58,590 bases of DNA from Burkholderiaceae bacterium (GCA_031253795.1 JAIRVR010000053.1:1-58590), one strand, 5' to 3'; positions 1 to 8,863 are shown, counted from the stretch's first letter. Numbers and translations: made by a program. The notes: generated by a model from the letters alone, not told the origin.

Positions 1-702
1 GTGGGATTGGTCAGCGCATCGAGCAACTGGCCCACGGGTGCGGCCACCGTGCCGCCGACCAGGCCGTCGACCACGCCCTGGACCGTGGTCACCAGACCAT
101 CGCCGCCACCGGTGCCACCGCCGGGGACCAGACCGCCGAGCAGGCCGCTGACCAGTTCGCCCAGACCGGAGCTGCCCAGGCCATCACCCAGGCCTGCAAT
201 CAGCTGGTTGAGGGTGCCGATCACGGGGGCCAGGGCCTGGCCGTCCACCTGGGTCAGGCCGTTGACCAGTTCGGTCAGCACGCCCAGGGGGCCGCCGTCC
301 ACGCTGGTCAGGCCTTCGAGCACACCGGTCACGATGGACACCGTGCCGTCCGTGGGATTGGTCAGCGCATCGAGCAACTGACCCACGGGCGCGGCCACCG
401 TGCCGCCGACCAGGCCGTCGACCACGCCCTGGACTGTGGTCACCACGCCATTGCCACCACCGGTGCCGCCACCGGGGATCAGACCGCCCAGCAGGCTGTG
501 GACCAGGTCGCCGATATTGCCGCTGCCCAGGCCATCACCCAGGCCGGCGATCAGCTGGTTGAGCGTGCCGATCACGGGGGCCAGCGCCTGGCCATCCACC
601 TGGGTCAGGCCGTTGACCAGTTCGGTCAGCACGCCCAGGGGGCCTCCCTGCACATTGGTCAGGCCTTCGAGCACGCCGGTCACGACGGAGAGCGTGCCGT
701 CC
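1..702 (-). repeat. Tandem 351-bp coding repeats
   Basis: Two nearly identical 351-bp units (1-351 and 352-702) lie head to tail, recognised by the recurring gtggg(a/g)ttggtcagcgcatc at 1, 352 and 703. A third, more diverged unit covers about 703-1110. The period equals 117 codons, so unit gain or loss by recombination keeps the reading frame. Confidence 0.85.
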
Positions 703-2363
703 GTGGGGTTGGTCAGCGCATCGAGCAACTGACCGACGGGTGCGGCCACCGTGCCGCCGACCAGGCCATCCACCACATCCTGCACCGTGGTCACCACGCC
801 GACCGGAGCCGGCGGGGTGCCCGAGCCGCCGCCCAGCAATCCGCCGAGCAGGGTACCGACGCCGGCCAGCAGGCCGTTTTCACCGAGCAGGCCGTTGAGC
901 ACGTTGCCGACCACGCCACCCACACCGCCGGGGCCCGGATCCTCCAGGCCCTTGATCAGGCCATTGAGCGTGGTGATCAGGGGGTTCAGTCCCTGGTTGT
1001 CGATATTGACCAGGCCGTCGACCAGCTGGGTCAGCACGCCCAGAGGACCACCCTGTGTATTGGTCAGGCCTTCCAGCAGGCTGGTTACGGTGGACAGCGT
1101 GCCGTTATTGGGGTTGACCAGGCTGTTGATCAGGTCGGACACGGGGCCGGCCACCGTACCGCCAGCCAGCGCTCCCACCACATCCTGTACCGACGTGATC
1201 AGGCCATGGCCATCCGTGGGGTCCGTGGGATGGGTCGGATCCGTGGGGTTGGTCGGGTTGGTCGGGTTCGTGGGGTTCGTGGGATTGGTCGGATTTGTGG
1301 GCTCAGTCGGATTGGTGGGGTTGGTGGGGTTGGTGGGGTTGGTGGGGTTGGTGGGGTTCGTGGGGTTCGTGGGTTCCGTGGGGTTGGTCGGATTTGTGGG
1401 GTTGGTGGGATTGGTCGGGTTGGTCGGGTTGGTCGGGTTGGTGGGTTCCGTGGGGTTGGTCGGATTCGTAGGGTTGGTGGGATTGGTCGGGTTGGTGGGT
1501 TCCGTGGGGTTGGTCGGATTCGTGGGGTTGGTCGGGTTGGTCGGATTCGTGGGGTTGGTCGGATTGGTGGGTTCCGTCGGATTTGTCGGATTGGTCGGAT
1601 TCGTCGGGTTGGTGGGGTTGGTCGGATTCGTGGGGTTGGTCGGATTCGTCGGGTTCGTCGGATTGGTGGGTTCCGTCGGATCGGTCTGGTTCGTGGGGTT
1701 GGTCGGATCCGTGGGCTGCGTGGGATTGGTCGGGTTGGTGGGGTTCGTCGGATTGGTCGGATTGGTCGGATTCGTGGGATCCGTGGGGCGGGGAGGCGTC
1801 GAATCGTCGTCCTTGTTGGCTGCGGCAATCAGACCCAGGCCGCCCGCGCCGATCAGGCCGGCCAGCAGGAAGTCACTGAGCACGGACCCGCCCGCGGTCG
1901 CGCCATCCTTGGCGACGATCAGGCCCATGGCGTCGCTGTCGCTGGCCGGTGCCACCTGCACATTGCCCGAGGCCAGGTCCAGCACCATGGCACCGGCTCC
2001 GTCATCGTTGCTGCGATAGGCCAGCGTGGCTTCCGTACCGCCTTCGAAGGTACCGACCAGCACCTGTCCGTGCTGGCCCTGGAAGGTGGCCTGGGCGCTG
2101 CCTTCCTTGGGCACGATGATCTTGTCGCCCATCTGCAATTCGCTGCCGGCCTGCGCCGAAAGGGTTTCACCATTGCGCACGATCTGGACGCCAGGGCTGA
2201 CCTGGGTCAGTGTGGCCGGCGCTGTCTTGGCGGCGCCTGCCGCAGGAAGCGGCATGACCGCAGCCTGGGAGTCCGACGTGGTCAGCTGAGCGACCGTCAC
2301 GCTGGAGGGGAGGGCGGGGCTGGTTGCCATGTTGCTGGCAGGCTGCATCGATTGGGCGGTCAT
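1..2363 (-). CDS. Repetitive surface/secreted protein, 5' part only
   Basis: The gene starts at an ATG at 2363 behind a GGAGAG ribosome site and runs off the left edge, so its C-terminus is not visible. Residues 1 to about 185 form a compact non-repetitive domain containing VQIVRNGETLSAQAGSELQM, which resembles the N-terminal retention/FecR-like modules of large type I-secreted adhesins. Next come roughly 60 Pro-Thr-Asn/Asp/Glu tripeptides, a stiff linker, then Gly/Leu/Val-rich units such as VVDGLVGGTVAAPVGQLLDA that repeat every 117 residues. There is no obvious signal peptide, which would fit type I secretion. Adhesin or biofilm function is inference; annotation pipelines might call it collagen-like. 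The plus-strand ORFs over it are mirror images of the repeats. Confidence 0.75.
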   Translation of the reverse strand, partial: MTAQSMQPASNMATSPALPSSVTVAQLTTSDSQAAVMPLPAAGAAKTAPATLTQVSPGVQIVRNGETLSAQAGSELQMGDKIIVPKEGSAQATFQGQHGQVLVGTFEGGTEATLAYRSNDDGAGAMVLDLASGNVQVAPASDSDAMGLIVAKDGATAGGSVLSDFLLAGLIGAGGLGLIAAANKDDDSTPPRPTDPTNPTNPTNPTNPTNPTNPTQPTDPTNPTNQTDPTEPTNPTNPTNPTNPTNPTNPTNPTNPTNPTNPTEPTNPTNPTNPTNPTNPTNPTNPTEPTNPTNPTNPTNPTNPTEPTNPTNPTNPTNPTNPTNPTNPTEPTNPTNPTNPTNPTNPTNPTNPTEPTNPTNPTNPTNPTNPTNPTDPTHPTDPTDGHGLITSVQDVVGALAGGTVAGPVSDLINSLVNPNNGTLSTVTSLLEGLTNTQGGPLGVLTQLVDGLVNIDNQGLNPLITTLNGLIKGLEDPGPGGVGGVVGNVLNGLLGENGLLAGVGTLLGGLLGGGSGTPPAPVGVVTTVQDVVDGLVGGTVAAPVGQLLDALTNPTDGTLSVVTGVLEGLTNVQGGPLGVLTELVNGLTQVDGQALAPVIGTLNQLIAGLGDGLGSGNIGDLVHSLLGGLIPGGGTGGGNGVVTTVQGVVDGLVGGTVAAPVGQLLDALTNPTDGTVSIVTGVLEGLTSVDGGPLGVLTELVNGLTQVDGQALAPVIGTLNQLIAGLGDGLGSSGLGELVSGLLGGLVPGGGTGGGDGLVTTVQGVVDGLVGGTVAAPVGQLLDALTNP
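1213..1790 (-). repeat. 9-bp/tripeptide (PTN/PTD/PTE)n tract
   Basis: About 64 consecutive 9-bp units, on the minus strand mostly CCSACSAAY-like, encode Pro-Thr-Asn with interspersed Pro-Thr-Asp, Pro-Thr-Glu and single PTQ or QTD variants. The tract separates the N-terminal domain from the 117-residue repeats of the host protein. Because the period is a multiple of three, slippage changes linker length without a frameshift. Confidence 0.9.
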
Positions 2364-2804
2364 TTACTCTCTCCAGAAAGGGTTGAGAAGACAAAGGTCA
2401 ACAGTGGCTTGGGAGCCAGAAAAATCTGTCTGCCCGTTTTGTGCAACATGCATGCCACGGTCGTACCGCCCCGGTGGATGGTCTGGAATGGCTTCTAAGT
2501 CATTGATATGTAAGGAATTGATTTTTGTTCACAGTCTGGTTACGGCAGGCTGTTACGCCGGGCGTTACGTAACGTGGCCCGGCTTGCTCCGTTACCTCCA
2601 TCCCCTGTCCGGGGGATGAATGGCCACCCCGGGTGGCGGGGCTTTGGCATGGAGCCGACTTGCCGGGCCTATGCGCCGAAGCCACAACCGCATTCGCCTA
2701 TAAAATTGCTGGCTTTTGGCTGCGAGAATGAGCCTCGCTCACACTCGCTCAGCGCTTGAGCGAACAGGCCCGTCTTCCAACTTCATTGCGTAGAGAGCGC
2801 CCAT
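2364..2804. other. Divergent intergenic region with nested palindrome
   Basis: This 441-bp gap separates two divergent genes and contains no convincing ORF. A 12-bp perfect palindrome CGTTACGTAACG (2563-2574) is flanked by GCCGGG (2557-2562) and CCCGGC (2578-2583), making a nested inverted repeat. An A/T-rich stretch at about 2495-2530 is the likeliest promoter zone for the minus-strand surface protein. I could not assign -35/-10 boxes with confidence. Confidence 0.5.
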
Positions 2805-4223
2805 ATGCCGATTCCGTTCAAAGTTCCGCCACAGCTGCCAGGCGCCTACCGTTCGCGTCTGGCCAGGCCCGTGGCCATAGCCGCCATCAGTCTGGGAGCG
2901 GCGTTGTGCGCAGGCCTGGCCCAGGCCTCGCAGGAGACATTGGACGAGGTTTCCAAGCTGCTGGAGCAAGGCAAGGCTGCCCAGGCCGCCAAACAGGCGG
3001 AAACCTATCTCAAGCAAAACCCCGCCGATGTGCAGATGCGCTTTCTGCAGGGGGTGATCGCCGCCGAGCAGCGCCAGAATGCGCAGGCCATCAAGATATT
3101 CACCGCGCTGACGCGGGAGTACCCCAATCTGCCCGAGCCCTACAACAACCTGGCCGTGCTGTATGCAGCCGAGGGACAGGAACGCAAGGCTTCCGAAGTG
3201 CTGGAGCAGGCCATCCGAACCAACCCCAGCTATGCCACGGCACATGAAAACCTCGGCGACCTGTACGCGCGCATGGCCAGCGATGCCTATGCCAAGGCCT
3301 TGCAGCTCGATGGCTCGCGCCAGGCCATACAACCCAAGCTGGCCCTGATCACCCAGATCTTCCCCAAGCAGGGCGGTGCCCAGGGCAAGGTGACCGTGGC
3401 CCAGAACAGCCGCGACGACCGGGCTGCGGCCTCCAAGGCCGCCGAGGCCAAGGCGGCTGAAGCCAAGGCGGTCGAAGCCAAGGCAGCGGAAGCCAAGGCC
3501 GCAGAAGCCAAGGCCGCCGAATTCAAGGCGGCGGAGGTCAAGGCCGCCGAGGCCAAGGCTGCGCAGGCCAAGGCTGCGGAAACCAAGGCGGCCGAGGCCA
3601 AGCTGGCCGAAGCCAAGGCCGCGGAAGCCAAACAGCAGGCACAGGCCAAGGCCAAGGCAGACGAAGAGGCCAAGCAGCAGGCGCAGGCCAAGGCCAAGGC
3701 CGAGGAAGAGGCGAAAAAGCAGGCGCAGGCCAAGGCCAAGGCCGAGGAAGAAGCCAGGCAGGCAGCGGCCAAGGCCGCAGCACCCGCCGCCGTGGCTGCC
3801 GCGCCCGCGACGCCTGCGGCTGCCGCGGTCGCCCAGGCCACCGATCACGACAAGAAGCCCGCCGACACCGCGGCCAAGTCCGCGGCTGCCGATGAGGTCG
3901 AAGCCGCCGTCAAGGCCTGGGCCACGGCCTGGGCCACGCAGGACATCAATCGCTACCTGGATGCCTACAGCGACAAATTCGCACCGGCCGATGGCAGCAG
4001 CCTGGCCAAATGGAAAGAGGTGCGCCGCCAGCGCATCGTCGGGCGCACGCCCATCGTCGTGACCTACCGTGATCTCAAGGTCTCCGTGGACGGCGACAAG
4101 GCATCGGCCCAGTTCCGCCAGTACTACGCGTCCGGAGCCCTCAAGACCACGACGCGCAAGACCCTGCGCATGCAGCGTGAGAAGGGCCAGTGGCGCATCA
4201 CCCATGAAGGAACCGGTGGTTGA
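2805..4223 (+). CDS. TPR protein with Ala/Lys helix and Cds6-like C-terminal domain
   Basis: 472 residues starting at ATG 2805. Residues about 20-45 are a hydrophobic export signal ending near AQAS. Tetratricopeptide-like helices follow (about 45-190, for example LPEPYNNLAVLYAAEGQERK). A long alanine/lysine/glutamate tract (about 205-345) of KAAEAKAAEAKA and QAQAKAKAEEEAK repeats predicts a rigid TolA-like helix. The last about 110 residues form an NTF2/SnoaL-like fold ending GQWRITHEG, of the type found at the C-terminus of L,D-transpeptidase Cds6 proteins. It overlaps the transpeptidase gene by one base (TGATG), so a shared role in the envelope is likely. Catalytic residues are not seen; a scaffold is plausible. 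Confidence 0.75.
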   Translation: MPIPFKVPPQLPGAYRSRLARPVAIAAISLGAALCAGLAQASQETLDEVSKLLEQGKAAQAAKQAETYLKQNPADVQMRFLQGVIAAEQRQNAQAIKIFTALTREYPNLPEPYNNLAVLYAAEGQERKASEVLEQAIRTNPSYATAHENLGDLYARMASDAYAKALQLDGSRQAIQPKLALITQIFPKQGGAQGKVTVAQNSRDDRAAASKAAEAKAAEAKAVEAKAAEAKAAEAKAAEFKAAEVKAAEAKAAQAKAAETKAAEAKLAEAKAAEAKQQAQAKAKADEEAKQQAQAKAKAEEEAKKQAQAKAKAEEEARQAAAKAAAPAAVAAAPATPAAAAVAQATDHDKKPADTAAKSAAADEVEAAVKAWATAWATQDINRYLDAYSDKFAPADGSSLAKWKEVRRQRIVGRTPIVVTYRDLKVSVDGDKASAQFRQYYASGALKTTTRKTLRMQREKGQWRITHEGTGG

Positions 4224-5740
4224 TGCCTGAACGAACAGGCCCCGGGTCCAGATCCCGTGGCGCGATGGACAAGCTGGCAGTGCCTGGCAGGCCTGCCGGC
4301 TTTTTGCGTCTGCAGGGGCGCTTGATGGCGGCGGCCCTGCTGCTGGCAGCGCTTTCGGCCAGCCCGGCTCTCCATGCCAAGCCGGCTAAAACCAAGGCCA
4401 AGCCTGTGGCGGCCAAGCCGGCTCCGGCGAAAAGCCGTGCCCCGGCCTCCCGGGCGCTGGTGGCGGGCGCGGCCACGGCCGTGGCCGCGGGCGGTGCCGC
4501 TGCGGCCGTCTCGCACAAGCCCAAGGCCGCCGGCGCTTCGCAAAGTCAGGCCGAAGCCCGCCTGCTGGCCATCATCCGGCAGGTGGAACAGCGGGATCTC
4601 GATGGCGCCCTCAAGGCCGCCGCGGACCTGACCGCCGATGTCCCCAATTTCCGCGCGGCCCAGCTGGTGTATGCCGATCTGCTGCGCTTCAAGACGGGTC
4701 GTGGCTCCGAGGTGCTGGCGGGTACACCGGTCGCGGCGCCAGCACCGGCGGCGGCCGGCGGCGCACGCACGGGGGTGCTGGTCAAACACAACCTGTCGGT
4801 GGGGGCGGTCACCCGCCTTGAAGCCACCCAGGCCTCGCCCAGCCAGATCCAGCTGCAGGCCCTGCAGGACGAGCTCAAGCGCCGCCTGCACGCGGACAGC
4901 GCCAGCCCGCCTGCGGGTGCCATACCCAGCGACTTCCTGATGCTGGGCGCATCCGTGCGCCATGCCATCGCCATCGATGCCAGCAAGTCCCGGCTCTATC
5001 TGTTCGCCCACGAGGATGGCGGCCTGCGTCTGCTGGGCGACTTCTATGTCTCGGTCGGCAAGCTGGGCACGGACAAATGGCAGGAGGGCGACCAGCGCAC
5101 GCCGCTGGGCATTTATTTCGTGGGCCGCCACATCCCCGGGCCCCGGCTGCCCGAGTTCTACGGCAAGGGCGCGCTGACCGTCAATTTCCCCAATGACTGG
5201 GACAAGGCCGTGGGCCGCTCGGGCAGCGGTATCTGGCTGCATGGCTCGCCGCCCGACCAGTTTTCGCGCGCCCCCGAGGCCAGCGATGGCTGCCTGGTCC
5301 TGGCCAACCCCGACCTGACCCTGCTCATGCAGACCGTGGACCGCCAGACACCGGTGCTGATCCGCGACCAGCTGCAATGGGTGGCGCCCAAGGCGCTGGC
5401 CCAGCAGCGTGCCGCCGAGTCCTTTTTGCGCGTGATCGATGAGTGGAAAAGCGCCTGGCACGGCACGGACCTGCACCGGCTGGCGGCCGTCTACACAGAC
5501 GACTTCCTGCAATCGGCATCCGCGCGCGGCTCCCAGGAGCGCCTGACCGCCTACTTCAACAGCCCGGGCGTGACGCTCAAGGACCTGTCGGTCTATTCCT
5601 GGAAGGACGGACAGGGCGAGATCCGCGTCGTCAACCTGCGCGCCAGCAGCAAGGCCTTTGCCGATGGATTGCCGCTGCGCCAGTACTGGCGCAAGACCGG
5701 CGGCCGCTGGCGGATCTTTTCCGAGGATGTGATGGGCTGA
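4223..5740 (+). CDS. L,D-transpeptidase (YkuD) with Cds6-like C-terminal domain
   Basis: About 505 residues, start ATG 4223 overlapping the previous stop; ATG 4265 is an alternative. A hydrophobic export segment (AAALLLAALSASPALHA) precedes an Ala/Pro/Lys-rich stretch. The YkuD catalytic domain spans roughly residues 245-385, with the motif IWLHGSPPDQ followed 14 residues later by ASDGCLVL, giving the His and Cys of the HxnSxGC signature. An NTF2-like domain (FLRVIDEWKSAWHG to GGRWRIFSEDV) closes the protein, parallel to that of the upstream gene. The family forms 3-3 cross-links in peptidoglycan or attaches proteins to it. A strong terminator follows immediately. Confidence 0.85.
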   Translation: MPERTGPGSRSRGAMDKLAVPGRPAGFLRLQGRLMAAALLLAALSASPALHAKPAKTKAKPVAAKPAPAKSRAPASRALVAGAATAVAAGGAAAAVSHKPKAAGASQSQAEARLLAIIRQVEQRDLDGALKAAADLTADVPNFRAAQLVYADLLRFKTGRGSEVLAGTPVAAPAPAAAGGARTGVLVKHNLSVGAVTRLEATQASPSQIQLQALQDELKRRLHADSASPPAGAIPSDFLMLGASVRHAIAIDASKSRLYLFAHEDGGLRLLGDFYVSVGKLGTDKWQEGDQRTPLGIYFVGRHIPGPRLPEFYGKGALTVNFPNDWDKAVGRSGSGIWLHGSPPDQFSRAPEASDGCLVLANPDLTLLMQTVDRQTPVLIRDQLQWVAPKALAQQRAAESFLRVIDEWKSAWHGTDLHRLAAVYTDDFLQSASARGSQERLTAYFNSPGVTLKDLSVYSWKDGQGEIRVVNLRASSKAFADGLPLRQYWRKTGGRWRIFSEDVMG

Positions 5741-5750
5741 GACAGCCATG

Positions 5751-5779
5751 AAAAAAGCGCCCTGAGGGGCGCTTTTTTT
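5751..5779 (+). terminator. Rho-independent terminator after the L,D-transpeptidase
   Basis: AAAAAAGCGCC and GGCGCTTTTTTT arms flank a short loop, 11 bp after the stop codon. The hairpin closes the two-gene operon and could also act on the opposite strand. Confidence 0.9.
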
Positions 5780-5969
5780 GTCGGCTTCAATCGGGCCTCT
5801 TTCAAAAGAGGTGTTCGATGCGTGCGAGGGGCGTCGGGGCTGCGGTGTCCAGCTAAACTTTATCGAGAAGTCCACGCTACTTGCCCTTCAGATTGCGATT
5901 GCCTGCCGCATGCTGCTGATGGTGGAGCAGGCAATCTGTGGATGTCGAAATATCAAGAGAGGTCGCCAT

Positions 5970-7031
5970 TTGAATCCGGCACAGAGAAATACACAGCTTG
6001 ATTGGGAGCTGAGGGCTGCAGTCCGTGGCTTTGTTGCGTCGATCTGCGCCAGTCGGTTGGTCGTTGCAGACATGTCAGAGCTTGTTCGTGTGACATCAGT
6101 GCTGCCGTTGCCGAATTTGGCCTATTGGGAAAGCTTGATGCGCAACGAGTTCGAATTCGGGCTTGCGCAGTCAACCCGCAGCGCACCGGAGAAAGGTGGG
6201 TGGCGGGTATTGAACTCATTTGGCCGTCCTGCGCAGGAGGCCGAGCCCCACCGGTTCCTGACGTGGATCGACCTGAGCAGTTGGAATGGCCATGTGCGTG
6301 AAAGGACACTTCGTACGCTCACCGGGCCTGCACCCAATAGCTTCTTCTTGTCCTTGGCCGTACGCCGGCTCAATGACTGGGTTCCACAGGTCCGTGCGGC
6401 GGCGAGAGAGGCTGTTCCCAGGTTGGCGCAAGCCACAGACCCGGAGCAAGTGGTCGACATGCTGTGCGCCATGCTACCGACTTGGACCTCCTGGGGGCGC
6501 GTAGATCCATCGGACAAGCAGGTCATGATGGAGCTGGTTTCGATGAAAGCAGTTGCGTCTGAGCTCAAGCGTCGTGTGACGGGTTCACCGTGCGGCCCCA
6601 TGACGGCTGTGTTATCGCAGGCGCTGCGAACTGCGGCACTCGATGGATGTTTGATGCAGATCGCGGAGGAGGCTGTTCAGCCGGTGGTGCGGGCCGTGGC
6701 CCACCGAACACTGCTTGCGGGGAAAGCTGTATGGGTAGATGGGCACAGCTGGAGGTGGATCGACATCAGGTATGGCCGGAAGCGGCTGGATCACATGTTT
6801 GCTGAAAGACCCCTCCAGGAGGTGCCTGCGTTTCTTGACGTTCTGAATGCCGCTGCAGCCGACCGATCACCCATCGTCAGGCGCATAGCTGCGCAAGCGC
6901 TGGTCAGGGAAATGGGCCACCTCGGAGAGGCGGTTCTGCCATTGGTGCGTCGATTGGCGGAAGATGCATCGCCATCGGTTGCGGAGCGGGGGGAATTCAT
7001 CCTGAAGCGACTTACGGCGCAGGTGGGGTGA
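5970..7031 (+). CDS. Orphan alpha-helical repeat (HEAT-like) protein
   Basis: I do not recognise a named family. The ORF is open from 5778, but the best ribosome site (AGAGAGG) points to TTG 5970, giving about 353 residues beginning (f)MNPAQRNTQLDWEL. Helical pairs such as RRLNDWVPQVRAAAREAVPR and DRSPIVRRIAAQALVREMG, near residues 130-150 and 300-320, look like HEAT repeats, so a protein-binding scaffold is likely. Codon use and base composition are less GC-rich than in the flanking core genes, consistent with acquisition. Part of a strip of unrelated orphan genes between the transpeptidase operon and the prophage. Confidence 0.6.
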   Translation: MNPAQRNTQLDWELRAAVRGFVASICASRLVVADMSELVRVTSVLPLPNLAYWESLMRNEFEFGLAQSTRSAPEKGGWRVLNSFGRPAQEAEPHRFLTWIDLSSWNGHVRERTLRTLTGPAPNSFFLSLAVRRLNDWVPQVRAAAREAVPRLAQATDPEQVVDMLCAMLPTWTSWGRVDPSDKQVMMELVSMKAVASELKRRVTGSPCGPMTAVLSQALRTAALDGCLMQIAEEAVQPVVRAVAHRTLLAGKAVWVDGHSWRWIDIRYGRKRLDHMFAERPLQEVPAFLDVLNAAAADRSPIVRRIAAQALVREMGHLGEAVLPLVRRLAEDASPSVAERGEFILKRLTAQVG

Positions 7032-7163
7032 AGGGCGTTCTCAGTCCAATCTTCCTTGCCGAAGTATTTCACTTCGAATCCGAACCGGCATAAAGATAAC
7101 CCGGCTGCGTCCAATTCGATCGTGCAGGCCAGCTATCATCCTCGGCACTCAATGGAGGAGTCC

Positions 7164-7535
7164 ATGTTGATAACCGCATCTGCCATAAATCCACCCGAGC
7201 AAGGCCCTTCATGGGATGAGCGCCAGGAAGCTGCAGACAAGGGACTGATCTCTGCGTGGCTTGCTGGACGTGCCCAGCGTACAGCGTGGCCTGAGATCGC
7301 CTTGGCAGCGGCAAGGGGAGAACTACCCCCTCTGCCGTTCAAAGGTGGAGTTGAGCGCGAGATACGCGCCACCAAAACCGGCGCACTGCACTACCTGGCA
7401 ATGTGGCAGGGTCTTCGTGGAGAAGATCTCCACATTGACCTATCAAGCGAGATTGAGAAGGTTTGCGCGCGAACCGGGGTCACAGTGGTTTTCACGGCCG
7501 ACATCAGCAAGCTGCTTCAGGCAACGGCTTCCTAG
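7164..7535 (+). CDS. Hypothetical protein, 123 aa
   Basis: Start ATG 7164 sits five bases after a strong GGAGGAG ribosome site; the ORF opens further upstream at 7056 but without such a site. The soluble product (MLITASAINPPEQGPSWDER to FTADISKLLQATAS) has no motif I recognise. Its 3' end overlaps by four bases the 3' end of the convergent BRCT gene. The 24-codon upstream extension is probably untranslated leader. Confidence 0.55.
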   Translation: MLITASAINPPEQGPSWDERQEAADKGLISAWLAGRAQRTAWPEIALAAARGELPPLPFKGGVEREIRATKTGALHYLAMWQGLRGEDLHIDLSSEIEKVCARTGVTVVFTADISKLLQATAS

Positions 7536-8170
7536 ATCGCGTGCTCCGGCGTTGCCCCAAGCGCCGTGGCCCATGCATCTTCCGGGACGATCTTGAGATC
7601 CAGTCCCTTCTGTTTTAGCTCCATGGCCTTCTCGATCTTCGTACCGAAAGATCCGTGCTTCCATTCGGCACTTCCAAGGCCGCCGATGACCAAGTAGTGA
7701 AGCTTCTTGGTGACGTTGGCAACGCTCCCACCACGGGCAATGACTGCTCTCTCGCAGATGCTCCTTGGGCCGAATGCGAAATCTCCCGTGAAGCAGAACA
7801 GGCGTTCGCGGTGCTCGATCACCACATCATCGTCAAAGGCTAGTGTGGTGACGCGGGGCGTCTCGGCCAACTGGTCCAAAGCGCCGCCGATGAGCGCATT
7901 GAGCGTGGCAATGAGATGGGCTCGCTCCTCAGGTGTAACCAAGCCATCAGCAAGGATGTGCTTCACCTGGGCATGAATGACAGTGCCTGGCCAAAGGAGA
8001 GAAACGCTCTCTGCCTTGGTCAACCACTCATCGAGAAACTGGATTTCCCGGTCATGCAATTCGCCATCGGCAAGCACACCTTGAACAATGCCGACCAGTG
8101 CAGCGCACGTCTGCTTCATCTCACTGCGGAACGCAGCGGCTTGGCGTGTGTACAGAGATTGAGCGTCCAT
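7532..8170 (-). CDS. TerB-like/BRCT domain protein
   Basis: 212 residues from ATG 8170, chosen for its spacing to GGGAGG; ATG 8173 and GTG 8176 are immediate alternatives. Residues about 15-100 form an acidic all-helical domain (VLADGELHDREIQFLDEWL) like TerB-type regions. Residues about 120-200 form a BRCT domain with the typical start RLFCFTGDFAFGPR, the glycine pair in ARGGSVANVTKKLHYLVIGG and the conserved Trp-Lys of SAEWKHGS. BRCT domains of this class, as in NAD-dependent DNA ligase, bind DNA ends or phosphopeptides. The combination is common in orphan genes of mobile regions; its job here is unknown. Confidence 0.75.
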   Translation of the reverse strand: MDAQSLYTRQAAAFRSEMKQTCAALVGIVQGVLADGELHDREIQFLDEWLTKAESVSLLWPGTVIHAQVKHILADGLVTPEERAHLIATLNALIGGALDQLAETPRVTTLAFDDDVVIEHRERLFCFTGDFAFGPRSICERAVIARGGSVANVTKKLHYLVIGGLGSAEWKHGSFGTKIEKAMELKQKGLDLKIVPEDAWATALGATPEHAI

Positions 8171-8535
8171 CATCACCTCCCTTGCCTGGATGATGACCTA
8201 CGGGCGCAAGCTACGCAACACCTTGTTACGTATCGATGTTTTACGTCACGTGACACACCAAACAAGGGGCGATGTGGGTGAGCACCATAACCCACGCTGA
8301 TTTTTTACGTCAAAAATTCAGGCCTTGGCAGATTCGATGTCTGCTCATGGATCAGAAGCCGGACCCCCAGTCTGACGGTCCAGGCTCGCCCGCGCAATGT
8401 GCTCCCGAGCACACCGAAACGGTGTTCTCGGGAATGATGATCACAAATCCTGCCTGTGTCCGCCCTGCGCGGTGCCCGACTCATCAAGGGGGTATCAGTT
8501 TGGAGTCCCCCTTCGTCAGTAATTTTTTCGAGAAC
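8171..8535. other. Gene-poor gap between BRCT and WYL-like genes
   Basis: About 365 bp without a convincing gene. The hexamer TTACGT recurs three times (near 8225, 8242 and 8308), so the part near 8200-8310 is a candidate regulatory zone for the BRCT gene. An 81-codon plus-strand reading from 8347 lacks a ribosome site and a recognisable fold, so I treat it as chance. Confidence 0.4.
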
Positions 8536-8569
8536 AAAGCCCAGCATGGTTCGCCCAGCGGGGCTTTTT
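8536..8569. terminator. Hairpin terminator next to the WYL-like gene
   Basis: AAAGCCC (8536-8542) pairs with GGGCTTT (8561-8567), followed on the plus strand by a T run. It lies four bases beyond the stop of the minus-strand WYL-like gene and can fold on either strand. Confidence 0.6.
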
Positions 8570-8572
8570 CTT

Positions 8573-8863
8573 TTAGAGTTCAGCGTGGATGACGCTCATA
8601 CCCCGGTCACCTTTTTTGTAGCCGGGACGCGGCTCAGCGAAAGTCTCTCCTGTTTCTTTGAGATTAACAATCTTATCCAGAGTACAGAGATTCCAATCAT
8701 GGTCCCATCGAACGTGACTGCCGGCAGTCTGGAAGCACCGCAACACCGGATTCCCTGCCGTGGAAACACCAACTGTATGCGGCTCTACTACTCTGGGATG
8801 CCCATCGTACTCGAATGAAAGAACGCGCTTTCCATTGATTGCGTCAATGATCTTTTGCCTCAC
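8573..8863 (-). CDS. Small WYL-like domain protein
   Basis: 96 residues from GTG 8863, selected because AAGGAG lies seven bases upstream; the ORF extends to 8911 without a better site. The product consists almost entirely of one domain: KIIDAINGKRVLSFEYDGHP, RVVEPHTVGVSTAGNPVLR, then a basic KIVNL and PRPGYKKGD. This succession matches stand-alone WYL-type ligand-binding domains, normally coupled to HTH regulators or defence systems. No HTH is present. Low GC and isolated position suggest acquired DNA. The fold call is by eye. Confidence 0.6.
   Translation of the reverse strand: MRQKIIDAINGKRVLSFEYDGHPRVVEPHTVGVSTAGNPVLRCFQTAGSHVRWDHDWNLCTLDKIVNLKETGETFAEPRPGYKKGDRGMSVIHAEL

Noticed and set aside
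1213..1790. Possible CRISPR array because of dense short repeats
   Set aside because: The unit is 9 bp with no unique spacers and encodes Pro-Thr-Asn in frame.
498..2498. 666-residue and several shorter open frames on both strands over the repeat gene
   Set aside because: They are mirror translations of the repeats (for example VGLVGLVG, RIRRVGG), lack ribosome sites and domains, and overlap a coherent minus-strand gene with a proper start.
8347..8592. Plus-strand ORF between the BRCT and WYL-like genes
   Set aside because: There is no ribosome site, it runs through a terminator hairpin, and the composition is not protein-like.
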